Source of the DNA: Flavobacteriales bacterium UBA5869
GTDB lineage: Bacteria > Bacteroidota > Bacteroidia > Flavobacteriales_D > Crocinitomicaceae
Length of the DNA stretch: 5,764 bases
Direction of reading: 5' to 3'
Assembly (NCBI GenBank): GCA_002432565.1
Contig: DJFP01000147.1
Location: 1 to 5,764 of the forward strand
Shown here: positions 1 through 5,763 of the stretch, one piece after another
Position numbering within the stretch: the first letter of the stretch is position 1
Layout of the letters: the number at the start of each line of letters is the position of its first letter
Notes under the pieces: generated by a model
What the model was told of the DNA's origin: nothing
What the model saw: the letters and a program-made list of their open reading frames with translations, nothing else
Database searches by the model: none
Made by a program: the position numbers and the translations under genes

Positions 1-1
1 A

Positions 2-79
2 AAAGTTATATTCTTTATTTTCATCGCTCTCGTAGTAATCACTGGAATCATCGGGTTTACTGCGATGAAGAGGAAATAA
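2..79 (+). CDS. C-terminal end of a membrane protein (partial)
   Basis: An open frame enters from the left edge and stops at TAA 77-79, giving 25 codons. The peptide starts KVIFFIFIALVV and ends GFTAMKRK, so it is a run of about 20 hydrophobic residues followed by a short basic tail. This is seen directly. It reads as a last transmembrane helix with a positively charged C-terminus on the cytoplasmic side, by the positive-inside rule. The gene cannot be identified because the body lies outside the window. A strong hairpin terminator about 80 bases downstream agrees with this being a real transcription-unit end. A chance hydrophobic frame of this length is possible but less likely. Confidence 0.55.
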   Translation, partial: KVIFFIFIALVVITGIIGFTAMKRK

Positions 80-156
80 GAAGAACCGCATATAACTTTC
101 AGATTCAATTTTACAGTTAAAGAAATCCTCGTATTTAAGGGGGAAGAGAAGGAAAT

Positions 157-195
157 AAAAAAGGGAAGCTGTCAATTGACACTTCCCTTTTTTTT
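157..195. terminator. bidirectional rho-independent terminator
   Basis: The arms GGGAAG (163-168) and CTTCCC (182-187) enclose TGTCAATTGACA, itself a perfect inner palindrome, with one unpaired C at 169. The stem is preceded by six A (157-162) and followed by eight or more T, so it has a U-tract on either strand. It can end transcription of the plus-strand gene at the left edge and of the minus-strand tRNA-Arg, whose 3' end lies at 197. Confidence 0.8.
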
Positions 196-196
196 G

Positions 197-270
197 TGAC
201 CCCGGAGGGATTCTAACCCCCAACCCTCAGAGCCGAAATCTGATGCGCTATACAGTTGCGCCACGGAGCC
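197..270 (-). tRNA. trnR: tRNA-Arg, anticodon UCG
   Basis: The minus strand folds into a 74-nt cloverleaf. The acceptor stem is GGCTCCG with CGGGGTC (two G-U pairs), with discriminator A73. The D stem is GCGC/GCGC, the anticodon stem TCAGA/TCTGA with loop TTTCGGC, the variable loop is five bases, and the T stem is GGGGG/CCCTC. The anticodon TCG reads CGA (Arg). A20 and C35, the main arginine identity bases known from E. coli, are both present. CCA is not encoded. Two usually invariant bases are changed together: G19 is T (base 252) and C56 is A (base 214), so the D-loop/T-loop tertiary pair would be U19-A56. U8, A14, G18, U55 and A58 are normal. It lies 24 bases downstream of the GIY-YIG gene, on the same strand, and a terminator follows at once. 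A UCG arginine tRNA is less common in bacteria than the ACG form. Confidence 0.9.
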
Positions 271-289
271 ATTGCTAATAATAGCGTGA

Positions 290-297
290 CAAAGTTA
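290..297 (-). promoter_or_regulatory. probable -7 element of the tRNA-Arg promoter
   Basis: The minus strand reads TAACTTTG, matching the Bacteroidota sigma-A -7 consensus TAnnTTTG. It lies 20 bases upstream of the tRNA 5' end (270), suitable for a short 5' leader. Its first three bases are the TAA stop codon of the GIY-YIG gene. No clear TTG -33 element is present at the usual spacing; the region is AT-rich. A chance match in AT-rich DNA is possible. Confidence 0.4.
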
Positions 298-546
298 ATC
301 TTTATTTTCTAATAATTGTCGTTTAATCCAATCTCTGCCAACTCCTGTTTTATACCATTTTTCCCGTTTCAGAGCTTCTTTTTTAGTTAAATGCACTTCA
401 AACAAGACTAATATCCACGGAATATGTTTGGAAGTATAGCTTGATAAACCAGAATTATGCTCTTCAAGTCGCTTCTCCAAATCTGTGGTAAAACCTTTAT
501 ATAAAATACCGGTTTTTTGTGAAAATATAATGTAGTTATAAAACAT
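295..546 (-). CDS. solo GIY-YIG nuclease family protein
   Basis: The 83-residue protein is a single GIY-YIG nuclease domain with no added DNA-binding domain. The first motif appears as FYNYIIF (residues 2-8) and the second as YKGFT (16-20). The conserved pattern DLEKRLEEHNSG follows (22-33), with the catalytic arginine at R26 and H30. YTSK..PW occupies 37-44, and ALKREKWYKTGVGRDWIK (58-75) holds the metal-binding glutamate E62. The family cuts DNA with these residues; the substrate of small solo members is unknown. Length fits the family (about 80-100 residues). The ATG at 546 is the only reasonable start, since an in-frame TAA lies five codons upstream; there is no Shine-Dalgarno site. The gene lies between a broken tRNA-Arg copy upstream and the intact tRNA-Arg downstream, all on one strand, suggesting mobility linked to the tRNA. 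All expected active-site residues remain, so it is probably functional. Confidence 0.85.
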   Translation of the reverse strand: MFYNYIIFSQKTGILYKGFTTDLEKRLEEHNSGLSSYTSKHIPWILVLFEVHLTKKEALKREKWYKTGVGRDWIKRQLLENKD

Positions 547-571
547 GAATAGAAGTGTTTAAGGATTCTAA

Positions 572-628
572 TGCTGACGCTTCGGTCATCAACCAGACAA
601 TTGCTTTATTAAAAGCAATTCGTCCGGT
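572..628. repeat. 57-bp hairpin-rich segment next to the broken tRNA
   Basis: It contains a strong inverted repeat: AATTGCTTT (599-607) and AAAGCAATT (612-620) with loop ATTA, extended by GAC (596-598) with GTC (622-624) across a one-base bulge. A smaller hairpin, TGAC (575-578) with GTCA (585-588), lies beside it. No U-tract follows on either strand, so it is not a standard terminator. The segment separates TTAGAATCC (minus strand, 571-563), which equals the T loop and part of the T stem of the intact tRNA, from the rest of the broken tRNA copy. It could be an insertion, or an old tRNA-trailer or leader structure of the GIY-YIG gene. Confidence 0.5.
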
Positions 629-679
629 CCCCCATCCTCAGAGCCGCAATCTGATGCGCTATATCAGCGCCAGGGAGCC
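629..679 (-). pseudogene. truncated tRNA-Arg copy
   Basis: Bases 636-663 match 225-252 of the intact tRNA-Arg at 27 of 28 positions. On the minus strand it keeps the acceptor 5' strand GGCTCCC, the D stem GCGC/GCGC, the complete anticodon arm (loop TTGCGGC, which would give anticodon GCG) and one T-stem strand GGGGG. It lacks a T loop, a 3' T-stem strand and a 3' acceptor strand in place, and its D loop (TGATATA) is two bases short and has lost G18-G19. It therefore cannot form a normal tRNA. It is in the same orientation as the intact gene, 412 bases away, with the GIY-YIG gene between. No TAnnTTTG element is seen just upstream. It is best read as a decayed duplicate, or as the copy disrupted when the GIY-YIG element arrived. 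Confidence 0.8.
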
Positions 680-683
680 AGTT

Positions 684-715
684 AACATCCGAAGTTTTCA
701 CGAAGGATGTTTTTT
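684..715 (+). terminator. terminator-like hairpin
   Basis: AACATCC (684-690) pairs with GGATGTT (705-711) across a 14-base loop, and further T follow (to 715), giving a U-tract in the plus direction only. No plus-strand gene is visible just upstream, so it may insulate porZ from readthrough or be a relic of an earlier tRNA arrangement. Confidence 0.35.
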
Positions 716-779
716 GATTGAGTTCACAATCTTCCCCCAAAATAAGTTCCTTTTTTCACTTCTCTTGCGATTTTTCCAA

Positions 780-787
780 TAATTTTG
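780..787 (+). promoter_or_regulatory. possible -7 element for porZ-recO
   Basis: TAATTTTG fits the Bacteroidota consensus TAnnTTTG. No TTG sits 17-23 bases upstream, so the match is weak. Transcription would begin near 792-796, making the ATG at 794 nearly leaderless and the ATG at 821 a start with a leader of about 27 bases. Confidence 0.3.
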
Positions 788-793
788 AATAGT

Positions 794-3142
794 ATGCGTT
801 TATTCACCAAAACAAATTTCATGCGAAGTCTTCTTTTAGTGGTTTTAACAGGGTTATCTTCTGCAGCATTTGCACAATTAGGTACAGGCCAGTGGCGTAT
901 GCATGTGGCTGCTTCACAGGCAATTGATGTGGCTTATGGTGACGGTCTTGCTATGGCAGCCCTAAAAACCGGGGTGATCGAATACGATGAAGCTGCGGGG
1001 GAAACTAAAATTTACAACGACCAGAATGGACTTTCGGATATTGTTGTTTCTTGCATTTCCTATGATGCCGGAACAAAATCTTTTTTTATCGGGTATGATA
1101 ACGGGAATATCGATCAGTTGTATTCGGATGGAAGTATCGTAAATATTCCGGCCGTGAAACTGGCAGCGATAACGGGAAATAAACGGATCAACAGCTTTAC
1201 ATCCAAAAACGGAAGGGTATTTGCCGCAACCGGCTTTGCAATTATCGTCCTCGACCCGATCAAACACGAGGTAAAAGACACGTACAATCCTTTTAGCGTT
1301 CCTAAAAATTACCAGTCGGTATTATTTGTGAACGATTCCATCTACGCACTCCACAATGACGGAATGGTAAGGGCCTTTACAAATAACCCCCTTCTGGGAG
1401 ATCCGAATAACTGGAGTGTCGACACGCGCGTAGCCCCGCCGGCATTGGATGTTTCTTATACGAAGGGTGGGATTTTAAATAATGAAATCTATGTTTTGGC
1501 CAAAAAACAGGCATATGGAGGTGATTCGATCATGCGAGTTACTTCCGGAGGATTGCAGGAATTTATCGGTCACCAGTTTAGCCCGATGGAAATTATCAAT
1601 TTTCAAATCGTAAACGATAAAATGGGGGTGAGTTTTTCGGATTCTTACCTGCTTTTTAATGAAGACAGTTCGATATTTTTCGGTATTTCCGGTTATTCAA
1701 ATCCTTCTCCGCAGATACGTTCTGTTACTTTCGGAGGAAATAGTTACTGGATCGCCGATTATAAGAACGGATTGGTTAAATATGATCAGTTCGGTACTTC
1801 GAAGATCATTTCCACCGAAGGACCACCCAAGAATGATTTCTTCAGTATCAATGGAAATGATGGAAAAATCGTGGTTACGGCGGGAACAATAGATCGTGTT
1901 TCGCTTAACTTCAATCTTCCGGCAGCATATACGATGGAAGAAGAAAGCTGGACCTTGTTTGATAATGCGACGCAGCCGGCACAATGGTCAAGTGGTGTTT
2001 GGGATATCGGTACTGCTGCAATTAATCCGAAAAATGTAGATGAAGTTGCCCTCGGCGGGTATTGTCTCAATGGACTAACGATCACCAACGGTTCTGAGAT
2101 TACGAATGTTTATGGGGCTTCTAATTCCATCCTGGAAAATACTGCTCTGGGAAATAACATGACTTGTATCACAGGAGTTGAGTACGATGAAGACGGGAAT
2201 CTGTGGATTGTAAATGCTTACTCTTCGAAACCCCTCAAAGTTCGTACAGCAGACGGAAGCTGGTATGTTATGTCAACGAATTCGTTAATCTCCAATGCGT
2301 TTGCTTCCGAATTAGCTATCGACTACAACGGCAATAAATGGGTGGGCATTTATGGAAAAGGATTGATGGGATATAAGGACAATGGAACTATTTCAAATAC
2401 TTCAGACGACATTATTAAAGTAATGCTGACAGGAGAAGGATCCGGGAATATGCCTTCGGATAATGTGACGGCTTTAGCTGCCGATTTCGACAATGAGATC
2501 TGGATCGGAACGGATAACGGACTGGCTGTTTTGTACAATAGCGAGGGAGTTTTCTCCGCTGCAGGAACAACCGATGTGTCACGCATTTTGGTTACTTATG
2601 ACGGAAACGTGGAGATGCTGCTTGGAAATTCCTATATCTCAGACATTGAAATAGACGGAGGAAACAGGAAATGGATCGGAACAGCTGAGTCCGGAGTGTT
2701 CCTGGTTTCTGCTGATGGTCAGGAAGTGATTGCGAACTACAACAAAGAGAATTCACCGATGATTTCCAATACCGTTTTGGACATGGAGTTCAATCACATT
2801 ACCGGGGAATTGTTTATTATCACCGATAACGGAATGGTCTCTTATCGAACAGATGCAACCTATGAAGATCCTGATTACGCTTCAACGAAAGTTTTTCCGA
2901 ATCCGGTGAAACCCGATTTTTCCGGGCCCATCACTATCCAGGGAATTAAGTATGGAAGTGACGTGAAAATTACGGATGCTGCCGGGAACTTAGTATACAA
3001 AACAACTTCAAACGGTGGAACCGCAACCTGGAACGGTAAAAGACTGACCGGTGAGGATGTGAGTTCCGGTGTTTATTTTATCTGGACTGCTCCAAGTGAG
3101 GGGAAGGGCAAAAAAGTGGGTAAAGTAGTTGTAATCCGATGA
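794..3142 (+). CDS. porZ: type IX secretion system surface protein PorZ
   Basis: The protein has 782 residues from the ATG at 794; Porphyromonas gingivalis PorZ is about the same length. PorZ is a surface subunit of the T9SS attachment complex with PorU, PorV and PorQ, and in P. gingivalis it binds anionic LPS and presents it to the PorU sortase. Residues 1-27 form a signal peptide (hydrophobic LLLVVLTGL, cleavage likely after SAAFA before Q28). GQWRMHVA and NGLSDIVVSCISYD lie in the first propeller. The second half has repeated two-component-regulator propeller motifs: DGNLWIVN, NGNKWVGIYGKGL, NEIWIGTDNGLAVL and NRKWIGTAESGVFLV (about 467-638). The last 80 residues, from VFPNPVKP (700), are a T9SS C-terminal domain with ITDAAGNLVYKT and SGVYFIW. 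A TTG at 785 could extend the frame but lies in a promoter-like TAATTTTG; the ATG at 821 is a credible alternative start and also gives a full signal peptide. The stop overlaps the recO start. A-LPS chemistry in this host is not shown by the sequence. Confidence 0.88.
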   Translation: MRLFTKTNFMRSLLLVVLTGLSSAAFAQLGTGQWRMHVAASQAIDVAYGDGLAMAALKTGVIEYDEAAGETKIYNDQNGLSDIVVSCISYDAGTKSFFIGYDNGNIDQLYSDGSIVNIPAVKLAAITGNKRINSFTSKNGRVFAATGFAIIVLDPIKHEVKDTYNPFSVPKNYQSVLFVNDSIYALHNDGMVRAFTNNPLLGDPNNWSVDTRVAPPALDVSYTKGGILNNEIYVLAKKQAYGGDSIMRVTSGGLQEFIGHQFSPMEIINFQIVNDKMGVSFSDSYLLFNEDSSIFFGISGYSNPSPQIRSVTFGGNSYWIADYKNGLVKYDQFGTSKIISTEGPPKNDFFSINGNDGKIVVTAGTIDRVSLNFNLPAAYTMEEESWTLFDNATQPAQWSSGVWDIGTAAINPKNVDEVALGGYCLNGLTITNGSEITNVYGASNSILENTALGNNMTCITGVEYDEDGNLWIVNAYSSKPLKVRTADGSWYVMSTNSLISNAFASELAIDYNGNKWVGIYGKGLMGYKDNGTISNTSDDIIKVMLTGEGSGNMPSDNVTALAADFDNEIWIGTDNGLAVLYNSEGVFSAAGTTDVSRILVTYDGNVEMLLGNSYISDIEIDGGNRKWIGTAESGVFLVSADGQEVIANYNKENSPMISNTVLDMEFNHITGELFIITDNGMVSYRTDATYEDPDYASTKVFPNPVKPDFSGPITIQGIKYGSDVKITDAAGNLVYKTTSNGGTATWNGKRLTGEDVSSGVYFIWTAPSEGKGKKVGKVVVIR

Positions 3143-3846
3143 AAACAACAGATAAAGCAATTGTTTTATCACGTCTGTCCTATTCTGAAACCAGTTTAAT
3201 TGTGAATCTTTTTACGCTGGAATCAGGCCTGCAAACCTTTTTGTTCCAGGGAGCTAAAAAGAAGAAAGGACTCATCCTTTTCCCATTGGAACTGGTGGAA
3301 ATAACCTATTACAAAAGAAACGACAGCAGCTTATTGAAGCTGACGGAAATGCAGAGCCTGGAACCTTTGCATCAATTGCTGGAGAATCCCTTGAAATCAA
3401 GTATTGCCTTTTTTGTTTCCGAACTGATGCTGATCTGCCTGAGGGATAATCACCAGGATAAAAAACTGTTCCAATTCTTAGGAGCGGAGATTCATTGGCT
3501 AAATGCAAGTGAAGAACTCAGTAATTACCTGATTTGGTTTTTGGCCCGGGTTTCAAAACTGGAGGGTTTCCAGCCGGAAGTACAAAACAAAAATCCAAAG
3601 TATTTTGAATTGCAGGAAGGAAAGTTTACGAATGAACTTCCTTTTTTACCATCGTACTTAGAAGAACCCTGGCTTCATTGGTTAACAGACAGCCTGGAAT
3701 TTGAGAAATTGGATTTCCTGGCGCTTTCAATTCCAAAAGAAGAGCGTGTGAAACTCATCGATGCCTGGCTGGAATACTATCAATTCCATGTAAGCGGCAT
3801 GCGGAAAATGAAATCGCTCGAGATAATCCGGACTGTTTTTAATTAA
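3139..3846 (+). CDS. recO: DNA repair protein RecO
   Basis: The 235-residue protein matches RecO in length and pattern. RecO acts in the cytoplasm with RecR and RecF to displace SSB and load RecA on gapped DNA. Residues 1 to about 80 form the N-terminal OB-fold: KAIVLSRLSYSETSLIVNLF, then LQTFLFQGAKKKKG (31-44), FPLELVEITYY (48-58) and SSLLKLTE (63-70). A helical domain follows, beginning NPLKSSIAFFVSELMLICL (83-101), and the end HVSG...MKSLEIIRTVF is typical of Bacteroidota members. The single cysteine (C100) shows that the four-cysteine zinc finger of Deinococcus-type RecO is absent, as in E. coli. The ATG overlaps the porZ stop in ATGA, so translation is probably coupled to porZ and no separate ribosome binding site is seen. 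Stop TAA is 39 bases from the convergent ABC-F stop. Confidence 0.92.
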   Translation: MKTTDKAIVLSRLSYSETSLIVNLFTLESGLQTFLFQGAKKKKGLILFPLELVEITYYKRNDSSLLKLTEMQSLEPLHQLLENPLKSSIAFFVSELMLICLRDNHQDKKLFQFLGAEIHWLNASEELSNYLIWFLARVSKLEGFQPEVQNKNPKYFELQEGKFTNELPFLPSYLEEPWLHWLTDSLEFEKLDFLALSIPKEERVKLIDAWLEYYQFHVSGMRKMKSLEIIRTVFN

Positions 3847-3848
3847 TA

Positions 3849-3878
3849 TGCAGGGATGCGATGCATCGCGTCCCTACA
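3849..3878. repeat. REP-like palindrome between convergent genes
   Basis: The core 3852-3875 (AGGGATGCGATG / CATCGCGTCCCT) pairs at all 12 positions, 11 Watson-Crick and one T-G wobble. Outside a C/A mismatch, TG pairs with CA. The right arm runs CGCGTCCCTACA; restoring two bases in the left arm would make a perfect 30-bp palindrome, which suggests an older perfect element decaying on one side. It fills nearly all of the 39-base gap between recO and the ABC-F gene. No good U-tract follows on either side, so a dispersed palindromic repeat fits better than a plain terminator, though it may still stop transcription. Confidence 0.7.
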
Positions 3879-3885
3879 ACCATAT

Positions 3886-5520
3886 TTATTTCCGTTCAAT
3901 TTCCTTCAAATTCTCCATTTTCTTGGTTGCCAGGAATCCGTTGATATCATCGAAATGGGTTTTTACCTGTTTGTTCCCGAATTCATAAACCTTGGTAACC
4001 AAACCATCCAGGAAATCACGGTCGTGGGAAACCAAAATAAGGGTTCCGTCAAAAGCATTCAGGGCATCTTTGATGATATCCTTCGTTTTCATATCAAGGT
4101 GGTTCGTAGGCTCATCGAGAATCAGCAAATTAACTGGCTCAAGGAGTAATTTGATCAGTGCCAAACGTGTTTTTTCTCCTCCGGAAAGTACTTTAACCTT
4201 TTTGGTGGAAGAATCCCCGCCAAACATGAAAGCACCCAGGAGATCTTTTATTTTCGTGCGGATATCACCTTCAGCAATGCGGTCGATTGTTTCAAAGATG
4301 GTTAATTCTTCGTCCAGCAAAGAAGCCTGGTTCTGTGCGAAATACCCGATTTGGACATTGTGTCCCAATTCCAGGTTACCTTCATACCCAATTTCTTTCA
4401 TGATAGCTTTCACCAGGGTTGATTTTCCTTCTCCGTTCCTTCCTACAAAAGCTACTTTTTCTCCACGCTCGATAGTTACATTCACATCCCGGAATACAAC
4501 GTGATCGTCGTAATTCTTTTGAAGGTCTGTAATCACAACCGGGTAGGACCCGGAACGCGGGGCAGGAGGAAACTTCAAACGAAGCGCAGAATTGTCTACT
4601 TCATCCACCTCAATAATGTCCAGTTTTTCCAGCATTTTTACCCGCGATTGTACCTGCAGTGTTTTGGAATAAGTTCCCTTGAAACGCTCAATGAATTCGG
4701 TTGTTTCGGCAATGAACTTTTGCTGTTCTTCGTATTGTTTTTGCTGCTGAGCTCTTCTTTCTTTGCGCAGTTCCAGGTAATGGGAATACTTCGCTTTGTA
4801 ATCGTAGATACGGCCCATGGTTACTTCAATGGTGCGGTTGGTTATTGCATCAACGAAAGCACGGTCGTGGGAAATTACTACTACTGCTTTTGCACTGTTT
4901 ACCAAAAAATCTTCCAGCCATTGAATGGATTCGATATCCATGTGGTTGGTAGGCTCATCCAATAAAATCAAATCCGGTTTTTGAAGCAGGATTTTAGCCA
5001 ATTCGATGCGCATACGCCATCCACCGCTGAATTCGGAAGTAGGGCGGGTAAAATCTTCGCGTTCGAACCCCATTCCTTTGAGTACTTTTTCTACTTCACC
5101 GTCGTAATTGATCTCTTCGATGGAGTAAAACTTCTCACTAAGCTCTGAAACACGTTCGATCAGTTTCATATAATCGTCCGAATCATAATCCGTTCGGACT
5201 GTTAATTCCTGGTTCAATCCTTCAATCTCATCGCGCATGGCGAAAATACCTGCAAATGCTTTACTGGTTTCTTCAAAAACGGTACAATTGTCTTCTGTAA
5301 GCAAGTGCTGAGGTAAATAAGCAATTACTGCATCTTTGGGAGCCGAAACACCGCCTTTGGTCGCTTTGTTCACTCCGGCAAGGATTTTCAATAAGGTCGA
5401 TTTCCCGGCACCATTCTTTCCCATCAATGCAATTTTATCCGTGTCATTGATAACAAAGGAAACATCACTGAACAAAACTTTCCCGCTGAATTCTACCGTT
5501 ACACTGTCTACTGAGATCAT
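3886..5520 (-). CDS. ABC-F family ATP-binding protein
   Basis: The 544-residue protein has two ABC ATPase domains in one chain and no transmembrane segment, the mark of the ABC-F family, whose members bind the ribosomal E site and act in translation or antibiotic resistance. Domain 1 has Walker A GKNGAGKS (34-41), a Q-loop at Q71, signature SGGWRMR (165-171), Walker B LILLDEPTNHMD with catalytic E189, and H218. Domain 2 has GRNGEGKS (360-367), LSGGEKTRLAL (445-455), LLILDEPTNHLD with E470, and H499. The charged, helical linker between them (about 240-320, rich in K, E, Q and R) is the P-site tRNA-interaction motif region. There is no long C-terminal coiled coil as in Uup. I cannot assign a subfamily with certainty, and nothing shows it to be a resistance gene; its even codon use and intact motifs suggest a housekeeping role. 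The ATG at 5520 is supported by a TACCTTTG promoter element 24 bases upstream. It converges on recO. Confidence 0.93.
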   Translation of the reverse strand: MISVDSVTVEFSGKVLFSDVSFVINDTDKIALMGKNGAGKSTLLKILAGVNKATKGGVSAPKDAVIAYLPQHLLTEDNCTVFEETSKAFAGIFAMRDEIEGLNQELTVRTDYDSDDYMKLIERVSELSEKFYSIEEINYDGEVEKVLKGMGFEREDFTRPTSEFSGGWRMRIELAKILLQKPDLILLDEPTNHMDIESIQWLEDFLVNSAKAVVVISHDRAFVDAITNRTIEVTMGRIYDYKAKYSHYLELRKERRAQQQKQYEEQQKFIAETTEFIERFKGTYSKTLQVQSRVKMLEKLDIIEVDEVDNSALRLKFPPAPRSGSYPVVITDLQKNYDDHVVFRDVNVTIERGEKVAFVGRNGEGKSTLVKAIMKEIGYEGNLELGHNVQIGYFAQNQASLLDEELTIFETIDRIAEGDIRTKIKDLLGAFMFGGDSSTKKVKVLSGGEKTRLALIKLLLEPVNLLILDEPTNHLDMKTKDIIKDALNAFDGTLILVSHDRDFLDGLVTKVYEFGNKQVKTHFDDINGFLATKKMENLKEIERK

Positions 5521-5543
5521 ATTTTTTCCCGATTTTGGAGGTG

Positions 5544-5551
5544 CAAAGGTA
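5544..5551 (-). promoter_or_regulatory. -7 promoter element of the ABC-F gene
   Basis: The minus strand reads TACCTTTG followed by CACC, an exact fit to the Bacteroidota TAnnTTTG element. Transcription would begin close to 5538, leaving a leader of roughly 18 bases before the ATG at 5520. No TTG is found at the ideal -33 spacing. Confidence 0.55.
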
Positions 5552-5585
5552 CTGACAACTTTGGAATTGGCAGGATTGAATACAT

Positions 5586-5620
5586 AAAAAGTAGGGGCAA
5601 AAAACTTTTTGCCCCTACTT
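5586..5620 (-). terminator. long perfect hairpin, terminator and REP-like repeat
   Basis: Arms of 15 bases (5589-5603 and 5606-5620, AAGTAGGGGCAAAAA / TTTTTGCCCCTACTT) pair perfectly with AC between them. Read on the minus strand the stem is followed by T residues, and it starts 20 bases after the stop codon of the minus-strand gene at the right edge, so it probably terminates that gene ahead of the ABC-F promoter. Its outer GTAGGG/CCCTAC arms resemble those of the palindrome at 3849-3878. Confidence 0.75.
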
Positions 5621-5640
5621 CCTGTTAGTGTAGTAAGTTT

Positions 5641-5763
5641 TTATACGATAAGAATAACCGTGATGTCCACTAAAAGAGTGACAATGAATGCATTCAGAAT
5701 CCATCTCATTGGAGCTACTGCTAGAAGCAAACTAAGGGTTGTCATGGTCGGAATAACTACTGC
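5641..5763 (-). CDS. C-terminal end of a membrane protein (partial)
   Basis: A minus-strand frame open to the right edge codes 40 residues and stops at TAA (5643-5641). It reads AVVIPTMTTLSLLLAVAP, then MRWILNAFIVTLLVD and ends ITVILIV, so two hydrophobic stretches separated by a short MRW turn, as in the last two helices of a polytopic membrane protein. The family cannot be named from this piece. The perfect hairpin that follows fits a gene end. The other frames are interrupted, which supports this one, but the stretch is short. Confidence 0.55.
   Translation of the reverse strand, partial: AVVIPTMTTLSLLLAVAPMRWILNAFIVTLLVDITVILIV

Noticed and set aside
629..679. A second working tRNA gene
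   Set aside because: The anticodon arm is good but the T arm and 3' acceptor strand are not in place and the D loop lacks G18-G19, so it is called a broken copy.
555..782. Open frame of 75 codons on the plus strand upstream of porZ
   Set aside because: It starts with GTG, runs through the hairpin segment, the broken tRNA copy and the terminator-like hairpin, and its product resembles no family I know.
962..2586. Several minus-strand frames of 78-101 codons inside porZ
   Set aside because: They are antisense to a complete, recognisable gene, with low-complexity or arginine/serine-rich products typical of shadow frames.
4539..4553. Perfect inverted repeat CCGGGT-AGG-ACCCGG
   Set aside because: It lies inside the ABC-F coding sequence in the segment for SGSYP, has no U-tract, and a six-base arm there is easily explained by codon choice.
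3992..4965. Long plus-strand frames of 170 and 154 codons opposite the ABC-F gene
   Set aside because: They lie antisense to strongly conserved ABC motifs; the reverse complement of the Walker and signature codons explains their openness.
5038..5045. GTAGGGCG as a further member of the GTAGGG palindrome family
   Set aside because: It is in the ABC-F coding sequence and has no facing CCCTAC arm.
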